Source of the DNA: JBAZOY01 sp041648505
Lineage (GTDB): Bacteria; Desulfobacterota; Syntrophia; Syntrophales; CG2-30-49-12
Length of the DNA stretch: 16,713 bases
Assembly: GCA_041648505.1 (NCBI GenBank)
Contig: JBAZOY010000054.1
Location: forward strand, 1-16,713
Direction of reading: 5' to 3'
Every line of letters starts with the position of its first letter. Position 1 is the stretch's first letter. The notes beneath the pieces were generated by a model, which ran no database searches, was not told where the DNA came from, and saw nothing but the letters and a program-made list of their open reading frames with translations. Shown here piece by piece: positions 1-7,708 of the stretch. Both the position numbers and the translations under genes were made by a program.

Positions 1-1
1 C

Positions 2-109
2 AAAAACTCCCTCTCCAAACAACTTGAAAACCTCAACCCTTTTCTGCTAAGAAAAATCATGGATAAGAAACTGAAGAAAATATTCTCCATTAACAACAAA
101 ACCCGGTAA
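2..109 (+). CDS. C-terminal tail of a protein entering from the left edge
   Basis: The frame is open from the first bases and ends at TAA 107-109, giving 35 residues rich in Lys, Leu and Asn, with the stretch LNPFLLRKIMDKKLKKIF. This basic, helical ending resembles the tails of some insertion-sequence transposases, and the neighbouring decayed DNA would fit a mobile element. That resemblance is an impression from a short piece and no catalytic motif is inside the window. The protein could equally be an ordinary gene. The start lies outside the window. Confidence 0.35.
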   Translation, partial: KNSLSKQLENLNPFLLRKIMDKKLKKIFSINNKTR

Positions 110-219
110 CATCTTTTATGAGGCAACTGGTTGGTTAGCTAAAACATCAGGTAAATCCAGCCTATATCTCTGTGGAATCTTCGATTTCCTCAAAAGTAAG
201 GCTTTTCTTCAAGCCGCGG

Positions 220-327
220 TCAAGCTTGTTCCCTGGCCACCCCGGCGATATAGCCGGCATCTCTTTGTTCAACTGCTTCCGCGATACTCTTCCTGCTTGT
301 ATTTATCTTTTCACCCACAATAATCAT
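220..327 (-). pseudogene. N-terminal fragment of a pterin-binding (methyltetrahydrofolate:corrinoid) methyltransferase
   Basis: From the ATG at 327 the minus strand encodes about 35 residues beginning MIIVGEKINTSRKSIAEAV and ending VAREQA, then a TGA. This matches the start of the AcsE/MtrH/MetH pterin-binding barrel family, where (I/V)GE(K/R)INxSRK forms the first strand and loop. Intact members have over 250 residues and normally continue with a GADYIDVN-like segment right where the stop occurs. In the +1 frame an open stretch (LDRGLKKSLTFEEIEDS) continues to a TAG, consistent with a deletion or frameshift joining unrelated DNA. The open frame also extends 40 codons upstream without a recognisable domain. 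I read it as a dead remnant of a Wood-Ljungdahl or methylotrophic gene. The family call rests on the N-terminal motif only. Confidence 0.55.
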
Positions 328-447
328 ATAGTTTTCTTCAGATATTAAGCGTTGAACCAATCCTAATGCGGTCAGTTTTTTCCTGCCCAGCATAAACATC
401 ATAAATGATTGATTTTGATGATTCCAAGGAACATTGATGCAATACAT

Positions 448-1226
448 TATGAGAGGACAGCCCCTCTCTCCATAGCGGCAGGTGATATTATTGATAAGAA
501 ATTGCTTTTTGATAGTGTCAAGTATAAGTCAAGCGGTCTTGTGTGTCAATGCAATGTACGAGTTAATCTCTTTCTGTATAGTTTAGGGGTTAAAAAAAAA
601 GTAGCACTCAGTTTTCTTTTCAGAAAAGGTGTTCTTGCCAAGAGACATTAACGAAGGAGAAAGATATAAGCACTGTCAATAAAATAGCATAAAAAGGACT
701 GACGTTGCTACAGCTTGCTGAAAGACTTCGGAACGTATCAGAGGCATGCCGCCATCATGTGTATCTCGGTGCCAGTTTTGTAAATATAAACTGTCATTTC
801 AGGAAGGAGGCATTGAAGGGCGTTGATAAGGCCGCCTATTCCGAAGGGATTACCCAATGGAACACAGCCGGCAGTGAAGGAGCAAATTATAGCCAGATCT
901 CTTGCTCTTCCTTTTTGGTGTGCCGTCAATGTTTCCGACTTAGTCTGGAGGAAGAAAAGCCTGGAAATAGAGCTGACATACGAAAAGATAAGACTTCTAT
1001 AGAAGGAAACGCCCTGCTTCTGAGAACGGAAGTTGTAAAGTCCTTATTCGGAATATATGGTTCCTGCTAATTGGTTTTTAGTTTTTTTAAAAATCTTCCT
1101 TCCTTTTTTTCCTATCAAATAAACTAAAATAAATTATCGTTTCTGCTGAATCTTTTTCTGTAAAAACAAGTCATAAAAAAGGATAATACCTTAATATTAT
1201 AGGATTAAAATTTTTCAAAAAAATAC
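448..1226. other. Gene-poor stretch, no supported gene
   Basis: Short open frames exist on both strands (for example 705-1070 plus, and 738-929 minus with a hydrophobic, glycine-rich stretch). None has a convincing ribosome binding site or family motif, and the two overlap each other. The minus-strand frame around 760-900 (PLGNPFGIGGLINALQ) looks faintly protein-like and may be a gene remnant I cannot identify. 1070-1226 is strongly A/T-rich and looks non-coding. Confidence 0.4.
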
Positions 1227-1255
1227 TTGACAACATTTATGGGAAATGATATCGC
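1227..1255 (+). promoter_or_regulatory. Possible sigma-70-type promoter upstream of the response regulator
   Basis: TTGACA at 1227-1232 is a perfect -35 hexamer. A 17-base spacer leads to TATCGC at 1250-1255, a poor -10 element. The sequence is followed by the A/T-rich palindrome at 1265-1298, which would lie just past the start of transcription. A second candidate -10 (TATAGT, 1301-1306) lacks a good -35. No transcription data are available, so this is a weak call. Confidence 0.3.
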
Positions 1256-1264
1256 AAAGGTAAG

Positions 1265-1298
1265 TATTTTAATTATATTTATTAATATAATTAAAATA
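1265..1298. promoter_or_regulatory. 15-bp perfect inverted repeat, probable operator
   Basis: TATTTTAATTATATT (1265-1279) and AATATAATTAAAATA (1284-1298) are exact reverse complements around the 4-base spacer TATT. The repeat lies 85 bp before the response regulator ATG and just after a possible promoter. Arms made only of A and T would form a weak RNA hairpin and no T-run follows, so a protein-binding operator is more likely than a terminator. The cognate protein is unknown. Confidence 0.5.
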
Positions 1299-1383
1299 GA
1301 TATAGTTTAGCGGCATCGTAAATGCTTTCTCATCAATCTAACCGGTCTAAATCTGACCATATTAGGAAAGGAGGAACATTAAG

Positions 1384-1821
1384 ATGGATTATTTAAAAAA
1401 AGAAAATTCAGGAAAAAGGGCTGTTGTTATCGATGATGAAGAAGACTTAACAACCTACTTCTCGACAATATTGGAAGAAAATGGTTTTTCCGTCAAAACA
1501 GCCAACAATGCCGAGGACGGAGAAAAATTGGTTAGAGAAGAGCCTCCGGATTTGATTTGTCTGGATTTATTGATGCCTGGAAGAACAGGCATCAATCTGT
1601 TTCTAAGACTGCGCCGGCGCGATGAGCCTTTAAGGGATATTCCACTGATCATAATTTCCGGCATCAAGGAGCAAATTAATGTCGACTGGAAGGATATCGT
1701 TAAACGATCCCAAATTCGGGTGCCTAATGGTTTTATTGAGAAACCTGTAACTCCCCAGCGTCTTATGCGTGTAGTAAATGATGTTCTTAACAATCCATCG
1801 CAGGAGGTTCAATTAGGATAG
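1384..1821 (+). CDS. Single-domain response regulator (receiver only)
   Basis: The 145-residue protein is one CheY-like receiver domain with a short tail and no output domain. All key residues are visible: acidic pocket D17/D18, phospho-acceptor D61 in LDLLMPG, switch S92 in LIIISG, and K120 in the FIEKP motif followed by the usual cis proline. The start is well supported by a strong Shine-Dalgarno (AAAGGAGG, 1367-1374) 9 bases before ATG. It lies 63 bp upstream of the histidine kinase on the same strand, so the kinase is its likely phospho-donor. Without a DNA-binding domain it probably acts by protein-protein contact or as a phosphate relay or sink. The loop after S92 is somewhat longer than in CheY. 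Function in the locus is inferred from context; the domain call is secure. Confidence 0.93.
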   Translation: MDYLKKENSGKRAVVIDDEEDLTTYFSTILEENGFSVKTANNAEDGEKLVREEPPDLICLDLLMPGRTGINLFLRLRRRDEPLRDIPLIIISGIKEQINVDWKDIVKRSQIRVPNGFIEKPVTPQRLMRVVNDVLNNPSQEVQLG

Positions 1822-1884
1822 GGAGAAAAGGCACTGTAAAAGTTGTTGGGTTGATTCATACACCATTTTCACTGTGGATTAAAT

Positions 1885-3954
1885 ATGAAAAATTTAACGG
1901 TTTTATCAAGACTTCAGTTTCGTGGAAGTCGCCCTATTCCTTTATACAGAAAACTATCAGTTCATAATAAAGTACTGCTTATTATTTCCCTTCTGACATT
2001 GCTGTTGGGGCTGTTGGGAGTAATCGCATTCCAATTTGGGCTGAAAGTTCATTTTATAAAGGAATATAAGGATAACTTCCAGACCGTCACCGATTTATTG
2101 TCCAATCGCCTGGTACCAATGGTTTTGATTGGTGATAGTGCCGAAGTGAATCGTTTGCTTTCTGAAGAGAATCAATTCTATGAAAGCATTCTTTATATGA
2201 CCGTTACTGACAGAAACGGAAACACACTGGGACAATCGTCAGATCAAGAAGAGTTTTCGTTACAATACCCCCAACAAGCTCTTGGCAATACAAGTAACGA
2301 TAAGAAAAATAGCCAAGACATTAAATCCTACGATAAAAACATCATGGAGATGGTGTCTCCTATCATTCATGATGGGGAAACCATCGGTGCAATCAATATC
2401 CTTTTTTCTACATCATCGATGAATACTTTTATCAGGCGGCTTATGACCCTTTATCTTACGGTCTTAGGCATCTTGGTTTTCATTTTCTTTCTAACTGTAA
2501 GACCCTTTCTTCGATATATCACGCGCCCAATAATTACCTTGACCCGGATTGCAGACGAAATCTCACTTGGCAACCTAGACTTGGACATCTTTTACGGTAA
2601 GCATGTCAATTGTTGGGAGATTAAAGAGTGTGGGCATAAAGACTGTGCGGCACACACCAATACAGCAGTCCAATGTTGGTTTGTCGATGGGACTCCTTGC
2701 GAAGGGTATGAACCCAAATTCCCCGAAAAGCTCGAAGGATGTCAAAAGTGTGAAGTCTATAAAACTCATAAGGGAGATGAGATTGTTCAATTGGCCGATT
2801 CTTTTCAACACATGATTTACATGCTTAAGACCTCCCGGGCTGAACTGGGAAAATCTTATAAATTTCAGCGTAATATGATTCAGAATTCTTTAATAGGAGT
2901 CATTGCAACTAATGAAATTGGCGTCATCAAGATTTTCAACCTCGTGGCAGAAAACCTTACCGGATATTCCGAATCTGAGACCATTGACAAGCTAACTTTA
3001 AATGATTTCTTCCCTGAGGAGGTCGCTGTAAAGATCAAACGTCCGCTTATATACGATTATGGACTGGTGTTGCGCGGTTTTAGACCCATGGAATCAGAAA
3101 TTACATCTAAGAATAAAGAGCAAATACCAGTTAGACTATCGGGCATAAATCTGTACGAGGGAGAAGAACATTTGGGAAATGTCTTCTTTTTCCAGGATTT
3201 CCGAGAGGTAAAGAGACTGCGTCAGGAACTAATTCACTCTGAACGACTTAGTGCTACTGGTCAGGCCGTAGCCAGTATCAGCCACTCAATCAAGAACATT
3301 TTGGACGGCCTCTTAGGTGGTGTATATGTTTATAAGAAGGGAAGTAAGATAAAAAGTGAAATGGATGCCCAAAAAGGATGGAATATGATTGAGAAGAACA
3401 TAGATCTCATCTCCGAACTTGTTATAGATCTACTGAACTTCTCCAAAGAGCGTAAACCTATTCTTCAAAAGTGCGACCCCAAAAGCATAGTCGAGGATGT
3501 CATCAAAACCATGGAAAATAAAGCCCGTAACAATAATGTCGTCATGACATCCGAATACGAGGGAAACACTGATAATGTTTACCTTGATTCACATGGGCTG
3601 TACCAATGCCTAATGAACCTCGTTTCCAACGCCATCGATGCTTCTCCCTCAGGTCGAACAGGTCATATTATCCTAAGACTGGAATCAAGAAATGGGAAAG
3701 GAATTATCTTTGAAGTGTCTGACGATGGTATAGGGATAAACAAAGAAATACAAAATGAGCTTTTTCGGGGGATGGTCAGTACAAAAGGATCAAAGGGCAC
3801 GGGTCTTGGACTGCTTGTGGTAAACAAGATCATATCTGAACATGGAGGAATAATAGAGGTAAATTCGGAAGAAAACAAAGGAACCTGTTTTAGAATCTGG
3901 TTGCCTAAGTCGTCTAACAATAACTCAGATTCCAGGATCTCAGGCACGCTATGA
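1885..3954 (+). CDS. Membrane sensor histidine kinase with Cys-rich two-CW insert and PAS domain
   Basis: The protein has 689 residues. Order of parts: membrane helix about 29-52; extracytoplasmic sensor about 53-185; second membrane helix about 186-206; HAMP from about 207; a Cys-rich module 243-289 with C243, C249, C254, C264, C272, C286 and C289, two of them in CW pairs (243-244, 264-265); PAS about 328-440; phospho-acceptor H467 in SISHSIKN; N-box N578/N582; G1 DDGIG 613-617; G2 GTGLGL 638-643. The Cys module matches the pattern known as the two-CW domain, probably metal or Fe-S binding (inference), placed where it could gate HAMP-to-PAS signalling. The start has only a weak ribosome site. 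It follows the response regulator by 63 bp and precedes the DsrMK-like genes, so control by redox state is plausible. All catalytic motifs look intact. Confidence 0.93.
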   Translation: MKNLTVLSRLQFRGSRPIPLYRKLSVHNKVLLIISLLTLLLGLLGVIAFQFGLKVHFIKEYKDNFQTVTDLLSNRLVPMVLIGDSAEVNRLLSEENQFYESILYMTVTDRNGNTLGQSSDQEEFSLQYPQQALGNTSNDKKNSQDIKSYDKNIMEMVSPIIHDGETIGAINILFSTSSMNTFIRRLMTLYLTVLGILVFIFFLTVRPFLRYITRPIITLTRIADEISLGNLDLDIFYGKHVNCWEIKECGHKDCAAHTNTAVQCWFVDGTPCEGYEPKFPEKLEGCQKCEVYKTHKGDEIVQLADSFQHMIYMLKTSRAELGKSYKFQRNMIQNSLIGVIATNEIGVIKIFNLVAENLTGYSESETIDKLTLNDFFPEEVAVKIKRPLIYDYGLVLRGFRPMESEITSKNKEQIPVRLSGINLYEGEEHLGNVFFFQDFREVKRLRQELIHSERLSATGQAVASISHSIKNILDGLLGGVYVYKKGSKIKSEMDAQKGWNMIEKNIDLISELVIDLLNFSKERKPILQKCDPKSIVEDVIKTMENKARNNNVVMTSEYEGNTDNVYLDSHGLYQCLMNLVSNAIDASPSGRTGHIILRLESRNGKGIIFEVSDDGIGINKEIQNELFRGMVSTKGSKGTGLGLLVVNKIISEHGGIIEVNSEENKGTCFRIWLPKSSNNNSDSRISGTL

Positions 3955-4039
3955 ATTCGCTCGTGAATACAATGAAAGAAACGGCGAGGTCGCACCAGTT
4001 GTTTGTGTATAAAAACATAATATAGAAGGGAGATTAAGA

Positions 4040-4744
4040 GTGAACGTTTTAGCTATGTTTATAGGTGGTATATTGCCCTATGTGGCCGTCTTTGTTTTTC
4101 TCGGTGGTATGATTTATCGGTTTTATGTCTGGTTTAAAACGCCTCAACCAGGCAAGATGACCCTTTTCCCTGCTCCTTCTTCAACTGCCGGTAGTATTAT
4201 TTCCGAAGCCTTATTATTTCCAAGCCTGTTCCGTAGTGACAAAGTATTGTGGATCTTTTCCTGGGTTTTTCACGTAACTCTGGCAGTGGTTTTCCTGGGT
4301 CATATTCGAGTTTTTACGGGCTTGATAGACAGTATTCTGATGGCTATGGGTATCTCCGGTGAAGGAATCAACTGGATGTCTGGAACATTTGGTGGAGCAG
4401 CAGGCATTGTATTACTGGCAACGGGCATCTCTCTGCTAATCCGCCGTCTGTTGCTCAAGCGAGTACGTGAGATATCGGGTGTGCCTGACTTCTTTGCTCT
4501 TCTGATAATACTTGCCATTATCATAACAGGTGATCTTATGCGCTTTAGCGGAACACATTTCGACCTTGAACAGACTCGAGTATGGGCACAGTCTCTGTTG
4601 ACTTTCTCACCCGAGGTTCCGAAAAGTGCAGCATTCCAGGTCCATGTTTTATTGTCGCTACTGCTAATTATGTTTATGCCGTTTTCCAAAATTTTGCATT
4701 TTGGCGGTTTTTTCTTCACCAATGCTTTGATTAAAAGGAGGTAA
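4040..4744 (+). CDS. NarI/DsrM-like membrane cytochrome b subunit
   Basis: The 234-residue integral membrane protein has about five hydrophobic helices (roughly 8-28, 70-95, 117-135, 149-166, 198-218). Four His are placed as in the NarI family: H78 and H88 ten apart, H202 and H220 eighteen apart. This is the classic bis-His pattern for two b haems that exchange electrons with menaquinol or menaquinone. It starts at GTG with AGAAGGGAG upstream. Its stop lies 2 bases before the ATG of the DsrK-like gene, whose Shine-Dalgarno overlaps its last codons, so the two are tightly coupled. The pair has the make-up of DsrMK, HmeCD or TmcCB modules. No DsrJOP, cytochrome c3 (TmcA) or TmcD partner is present here, so the exact subfamily is open. 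The role as menaquinol oxidase or reductase feeding the iron-sulfur partner is inferred from family. Confidence 0.85.
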   Translation: MNVLAMFIGGILPYVAVFVFLGGMIYRFYVWFKTPQPGKMTLFPAPSSTAGSIISEALLFPSLFRSDKVLWIFSWVFHVTLAVVFLGHIRVFTGLIDSILMAMGISGEGINWMSGTFGGAAGIVLLATGISLLIRRLLLKRVREISGVPDFFALLIILAIIITGDLMRFSGTHFDLEQTRVWAQSLLTFSPEVPKSAAFQVHVLLSLLLIMFMPFSKILHFGGFFFTNALIKRR

Positions 4745-4746
4745 TC

Positions 4747-6159
4747 ATGAAACAAAGTGCAGCTCAAATTAGTAATACGCCGGATAAGAAGAAGCCGGTG
4801 ATAGAAAAAGCAACTGATGAAAACAAAAATAAAAAGCCGGCAGTCAAAGCTGAAGATGTAGTCAAGGAGATTACATCTATCAAAAACGGCCCGAAAGCAT
4901 TGAAGCTATACATGGAAATGTGTGCTAAATGCGGCACCTGTTCGACCGTGTGCCCTGTTTACTACGGCGAGGACAACAAAAAATATAATCCTGCTGAACG
5001 TTCGGACTTGATACGCAGTATCTATAAAAAACATTCTACTGTTTCAGGCAAACTTCTTGGAGGAATTGTCGGAGCCCGAGACTACAAGGAAGGCGAACTG
5101 GAGGAATGGGCAGAGCATTTTTACTCCTGTACTGGATGCCGACGTTGTGCGACATATTGCCCGTTCGGGATCGATAATTCAGTAATAACAAGAAAAGGTC
5201 GGAGTATTGTAGATAAGTTCGGCCTGACACCTAAAACCATGCAGAAAATAGTGCAGATCTCACTGGAGACATGCAACACCGACGGCGCTTCACCTGAGGC
5301 CTTCAAGGCAGCTATTGAATTTCTGGAAGAAGAGATGAACGACGAGCACGGGATCGACATTAAGATCCCCGTGGACCAAGTAGGTGCTGAATACTTCTAT
5401 GTTCCCCCCTCAGGAGATGTATTAGTCAACTCTGAAGCCACCACGGGTGTTGCCAAGGTCTTCTATGTACTAGGGATGCAAGATAAATGGACTATGAGCT
5501 CAAAATGCTTTGACGGAGCCAACTATGGACTTTTCACAGGTAACGATGCTAATATGAAAGCTGACAACAAGCCTTATGTCGAGGAAGCTAAGAGGCTTGG
5601 TTGTAAAGTCTTGTTTATGGGAGAATGTGGCCACGCTTACAGGGTGATGAAGATGATGATGGAGCCTGGAAAATGGTGGGGTGATCTTCCATTTAAAATC
5701 ATAAACTGCATGGAATTTACTGCTGATAAAATCAAGGCCGGTAAACTCCAATTCGATAAGAGTAAGAATTCTCAACCTGTGACTTATCACGATCCTTGTA
5801 ACTTTGGTCGTTCATGTAACATCGTTGAAGAACCACGAATCATTCTCGAAGCCTCCTGCCAGGACTTTAGAGAAATGTACCCAAACAGAGGGGAAAACTG
5901 GTGTTGTGGTGGTGGTGGTGGTCTTTCTGCTATGGACGACATTTATGATTTCAGGATGAATGTTTCCGGAAAGAAAAAAATGGATCAGATACGTGCAACC
6001 GGAGCAAAATATGTTGCAACAGCTTGCTCGAATTGTAAACGCCAGTTAAGCCAGCTTATGGAATATTACAAGGAAGACATCTCTGTCGGGGGCGTCCACG
6101 ATATGTTGTCCCGCGGAATCATAATAAACGGTAAAGCTGCAGATCGAAAGGAATATTAG
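4747..6159 (+). CDS. DsrK/HmeD/HdrD-like iron-sulfur oxidoreductase
   Basis: The 470-residue soluble protein begins with a Lys/Pro-rich tail of about 45 residues. Two 4Fe-4S ferredoxin motifs follow: C59-C62-C65-C69 and C128-C131-C134-C138. Then come HdrD-type cysteine-rich segments: C254 in SKCFDGANYG, C294 in GECGH, C351 in YHDPCNFGR, C386-C387 in WCCGGGGG, and C427/C430 in ACSNCKRQ. These resemble the heterodisulfide-reductase catalytic site with its special cluster. In DsrMK this subunit reduces the DsrC trisulfide with electrons from the b-haem subunit. ATG follows the upstream stop by 2 bases with AAAGGAGG. It is somewhat shorter than typical DsrK. A double-DsrC gene lies 585 bp downstream and is an obvious candidate partner. 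I leave the symbol blank because DsrK, HmeD and TmcB cannot be separated by eye. Confidence 0.88.
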   Translation: MKQSAAQISNTPDKKKPVIEKATDENKNKKPAVKAEDVVKEITSIKNGPKALKLYMEMCAKCGTCSTVCPVYYGEDNKKYNPAERSDLIRSIYKKHSTVSGKLLGGIVGARDYKEGELEEWAEHFYSCTGCRRCATYCPFGIDNSVITRKGRSIVDKFGLTPKTMQKIVQISLETCNTDGASPEAFKAAIEFLEEEMNDEHGIDIKIPVDQVGAEYFYVPPSGDVLVNSEATTGVAKVFYVLGMQDKWTMSSKCFDGANYGLFTGNDANMKADNKPYVEEAKRLGCKVLFMGECGHAYRVMKMMMEPGKWWGDLPFKIINCMEFTADKIKAGKLQFDKSKNSQPVTYHDPCNFGRSCNIVEEPRIILEASCQDFREMYPNRGENWCCGGGGGLSAMDDIYDFRMNVSGKKKMDQIRATGAKYVATACSNCKRQLSQLMEYYKEDISVGGVHDMLSRGIIINGKAADRKEY

Positions 6160-6744
6160 GATTAACGTAAAGGAAATGATTAATAACCCATAAAGTTGTC
6201 ATCACCGGATAGATATATTTTATGCCTCGCGCTTAAGAATCCTCTTAATGTTTCTAACAGTAAACCTGTTCGGTTATACAATATCCTTGTAATTACAATT
6301 AGTTCCAGAAATTTCCTGAACCGAATGCAGGTTGTACTGAAAACACATTCAGTGCTCGGGGGAATCAGCAGTCGGAATGATGGCTAGGTGTTAGCAAGAC
6401 CTGTAAGATAGATTAGCTTTGGACAAGCGCTCAACATAGTCATTAGACCGGCCAACGTTATTCTTTACACAGAAGAAAACTCCTTTTGCTTGAGCGGCGA
6501 ATCTTATGAGTTTCGCCAGTCCAGCAACTGCTTAGGCAAGGTATCATGAAGCACTTGATAAGTGCATCCTCAGAGACATCTCAAATAACAAATGGGACTG
6601 CTATATTCCTAATCAAATTTATTATGTCAACAGTTCAGACTAGACGCCTCTGCCTTTATAAGATATCTAAGTATTTATTGTAACTTACAAAGCAACTAAA
6701 CGTTGGTTTGATCTTAAAGAGGTCTTTAGGATAGAAAGGTTAAA
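6160..6744 (+). other. 585-bp gap between the DsrK-like and double-DsrC genes
   Basis: No gene is supported. The only open frame of note (6196-6387) lacks a ribosome site and known motifs. No strong terminator follows the DsrK-like gene; a 6-bp stem (GCACTT/AAGTGC, around 6550) is too weak to count. The gap is long for an operon, so the double-DsrC gene may have its own promoter in the A/T-rich 6600-6710 stretch, but I see no clear -35/-10 pair. Confidence 0.5.
6715..6728 (+). promoter_or_regulatory. Short palindrome just before the double-DsrC gene
   Basis: TAAAGA (6715-6720) and TCTTTA (6723-6728) are perfect reverse complements around GG, ending 16 bases before the ATG and just before the AAAGG ribosome site (6735-6739). 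The position suits an operator or leader element. Six-bp arms occur often by chance, so this is tentative. Confidence 0.3.
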
Positions 6745-7401
6745 ATGGAAAGACACATTATGCGATGTGGCAGAGGAAAAGAGTATAAGCTGGATCGACA
6801 CGGTTTTCTGGACCCTCCTCACCAGTGGGATGAGAACTTTGCCAATTGCATGGCAAAGAAGCTAGGCATTCCTAGAGGCCTGACAGAGGAACATTGGAAG
6901 TTCATTCGATACTTGCGGGAAAAGTTTATCGAAGAGGGAACCGTGCCAGTTGTGGTTCTCGCCTGTGCTGAAAATGGTCTCAAGCTAAGCAAGCTTCGAG
7001 CGCTTTTCCCAACAGGCTATCATCGTGGTGCATGCAAGATTGCAGGAATCAGCTATGCTTTTATGTACAAAATCAACATCTGGCTAACATACGAAAGTTA
7101 CACGGCTTTAAAAGATAAATATAAATTGGACCCTACAGGTTTTCTTGAGAACTTTGAAGAGTGGGACGAAGATTTTACACTGCATATCGTTAATGAATGG
7201 AATCTGCCGAATGGCCTAACAGACAGGCACCGGCATGTAATTATTTTTCTACGTGAATATTATAAAAAAACGAAAAACATCCCGACCATATTCAAGACAT
7301 GCAGCGCAAACAATATGAGTCTCGATGAACTACACGAGTTGTTTCCTGAAGGATATCGTCGAGGTGCTTGCCGTATTGCTGGATTACCTTTTTTCGCTTA
7401 A
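6745..7401 (+). CDS. Tandem DsrC/TusE-family protein, two DsrC domains, terminal CysA absent
   Basis: The 218 residues hold two full DsrC-fold domains: about 15-101 and 127-214, joined by a 25-residue linker. Each shows the family signature: LDxxGFL, Trp then acidic DE, LTxxH (H50, H162), an (F)LRE(K/Y) helix, the (L)FPxGYxRGAC(K/R)IAG C-terminal block. The halves are roughly 40% identical by eye, so the duplication is old. Canonical DsrC carries two redox Cys on its C-terminal arm, CysB in GACKIAG and CysA eleven residues later. Here CysB is kept in both halves (C97, C209) but CysA is missing: position 108 is Tyr and the second half stops two residues short of it. No other frame restores it. 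It therefore probably cannot carry the DsrC trisulfide and may be regulatory. Ribosome site AAAGG lies 5 bases before ATG. Confidence 0.88.
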   Translation: MERHIMRCGRGKEYKLDRHGFLDPPHQWDENFANCMAKKLGIPRGLTEEHWKFIRYLREKFIEEGTVPVVVLACAENGLKLSKLRALFPTGYHRGACKIAGISYAFMYKINIWLTYESYTALKDKYKLDPTGFLENFEEWDEDFTLHIVNEWNLPNGLTDRHRHVIIFLREYYKKTKNIPTIFKTCSANNMSLDELHELFPEGYRRGACRIAGLPFFA

Positions 7402-7481
7402 CCCTAAGAATATATACACCATGAAAACCACCGTCATTATCGGCTCATACAATGCGCAAACCATTATGAACAAAGGGCTAA

Positions 7482-7670
7482 GATTCTTTAATGATAAACG
7501 AAGAAACTCATAATAAGATTTTTCAGGCAATGTCTGGTACAAAGGAACCAACAGATATGGGCCTTGGACTATTCTTCGTGAAGGAAACAGCTTTGGGACA
7601 CGGATAAACTAAACGAGAATCTAAAGAGGACAAAGGTTTATGCTTCAGAATCTGGTCATCAATTAATAAC
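7482..7670 (+). pseudogene. Remnant of a histidine kinase ATPase (CA) domain
   Basis: In one frame 7491-7610 reads INEETHNKIFQAMSGTKEP, then TDMGLGLFFVK, then a TAA; a shifted frame near 7616-7660 reads ESKEDKGLCFRIW. These line up in order with the end of the intact kinase upstream (INKEIQNELF, KGTGLGLLVV, EENKGTCFRIW, at about 3737-3903). It is clearly a broken copy of a kinase catalytic domain, retaining the G2 box but with stops and frameshifts and no dimerisation, PAS or membrane part. It is similar but not near-identical to the intact kinase, so it is either an old partial duplication or the last trace of a second, related kinase gene. Confidence 0.75.
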
Positions 7671-7708
7671 CTAATGATCAAGTTTTACAGTACGAATATA
7701 ATCCCGCA

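Noticed and set aside
705..1070. Plus-strand open frame of 121 codons
   Set aside because: No Shine-Dalgarno and no family motif; an equally plausible frame lies on the other strand.
2575..2811. Open frames in other phases over the kinase two-CW region
   Set aside because: They overlap a kinase frame with clear motifs on both sides and show no family features.
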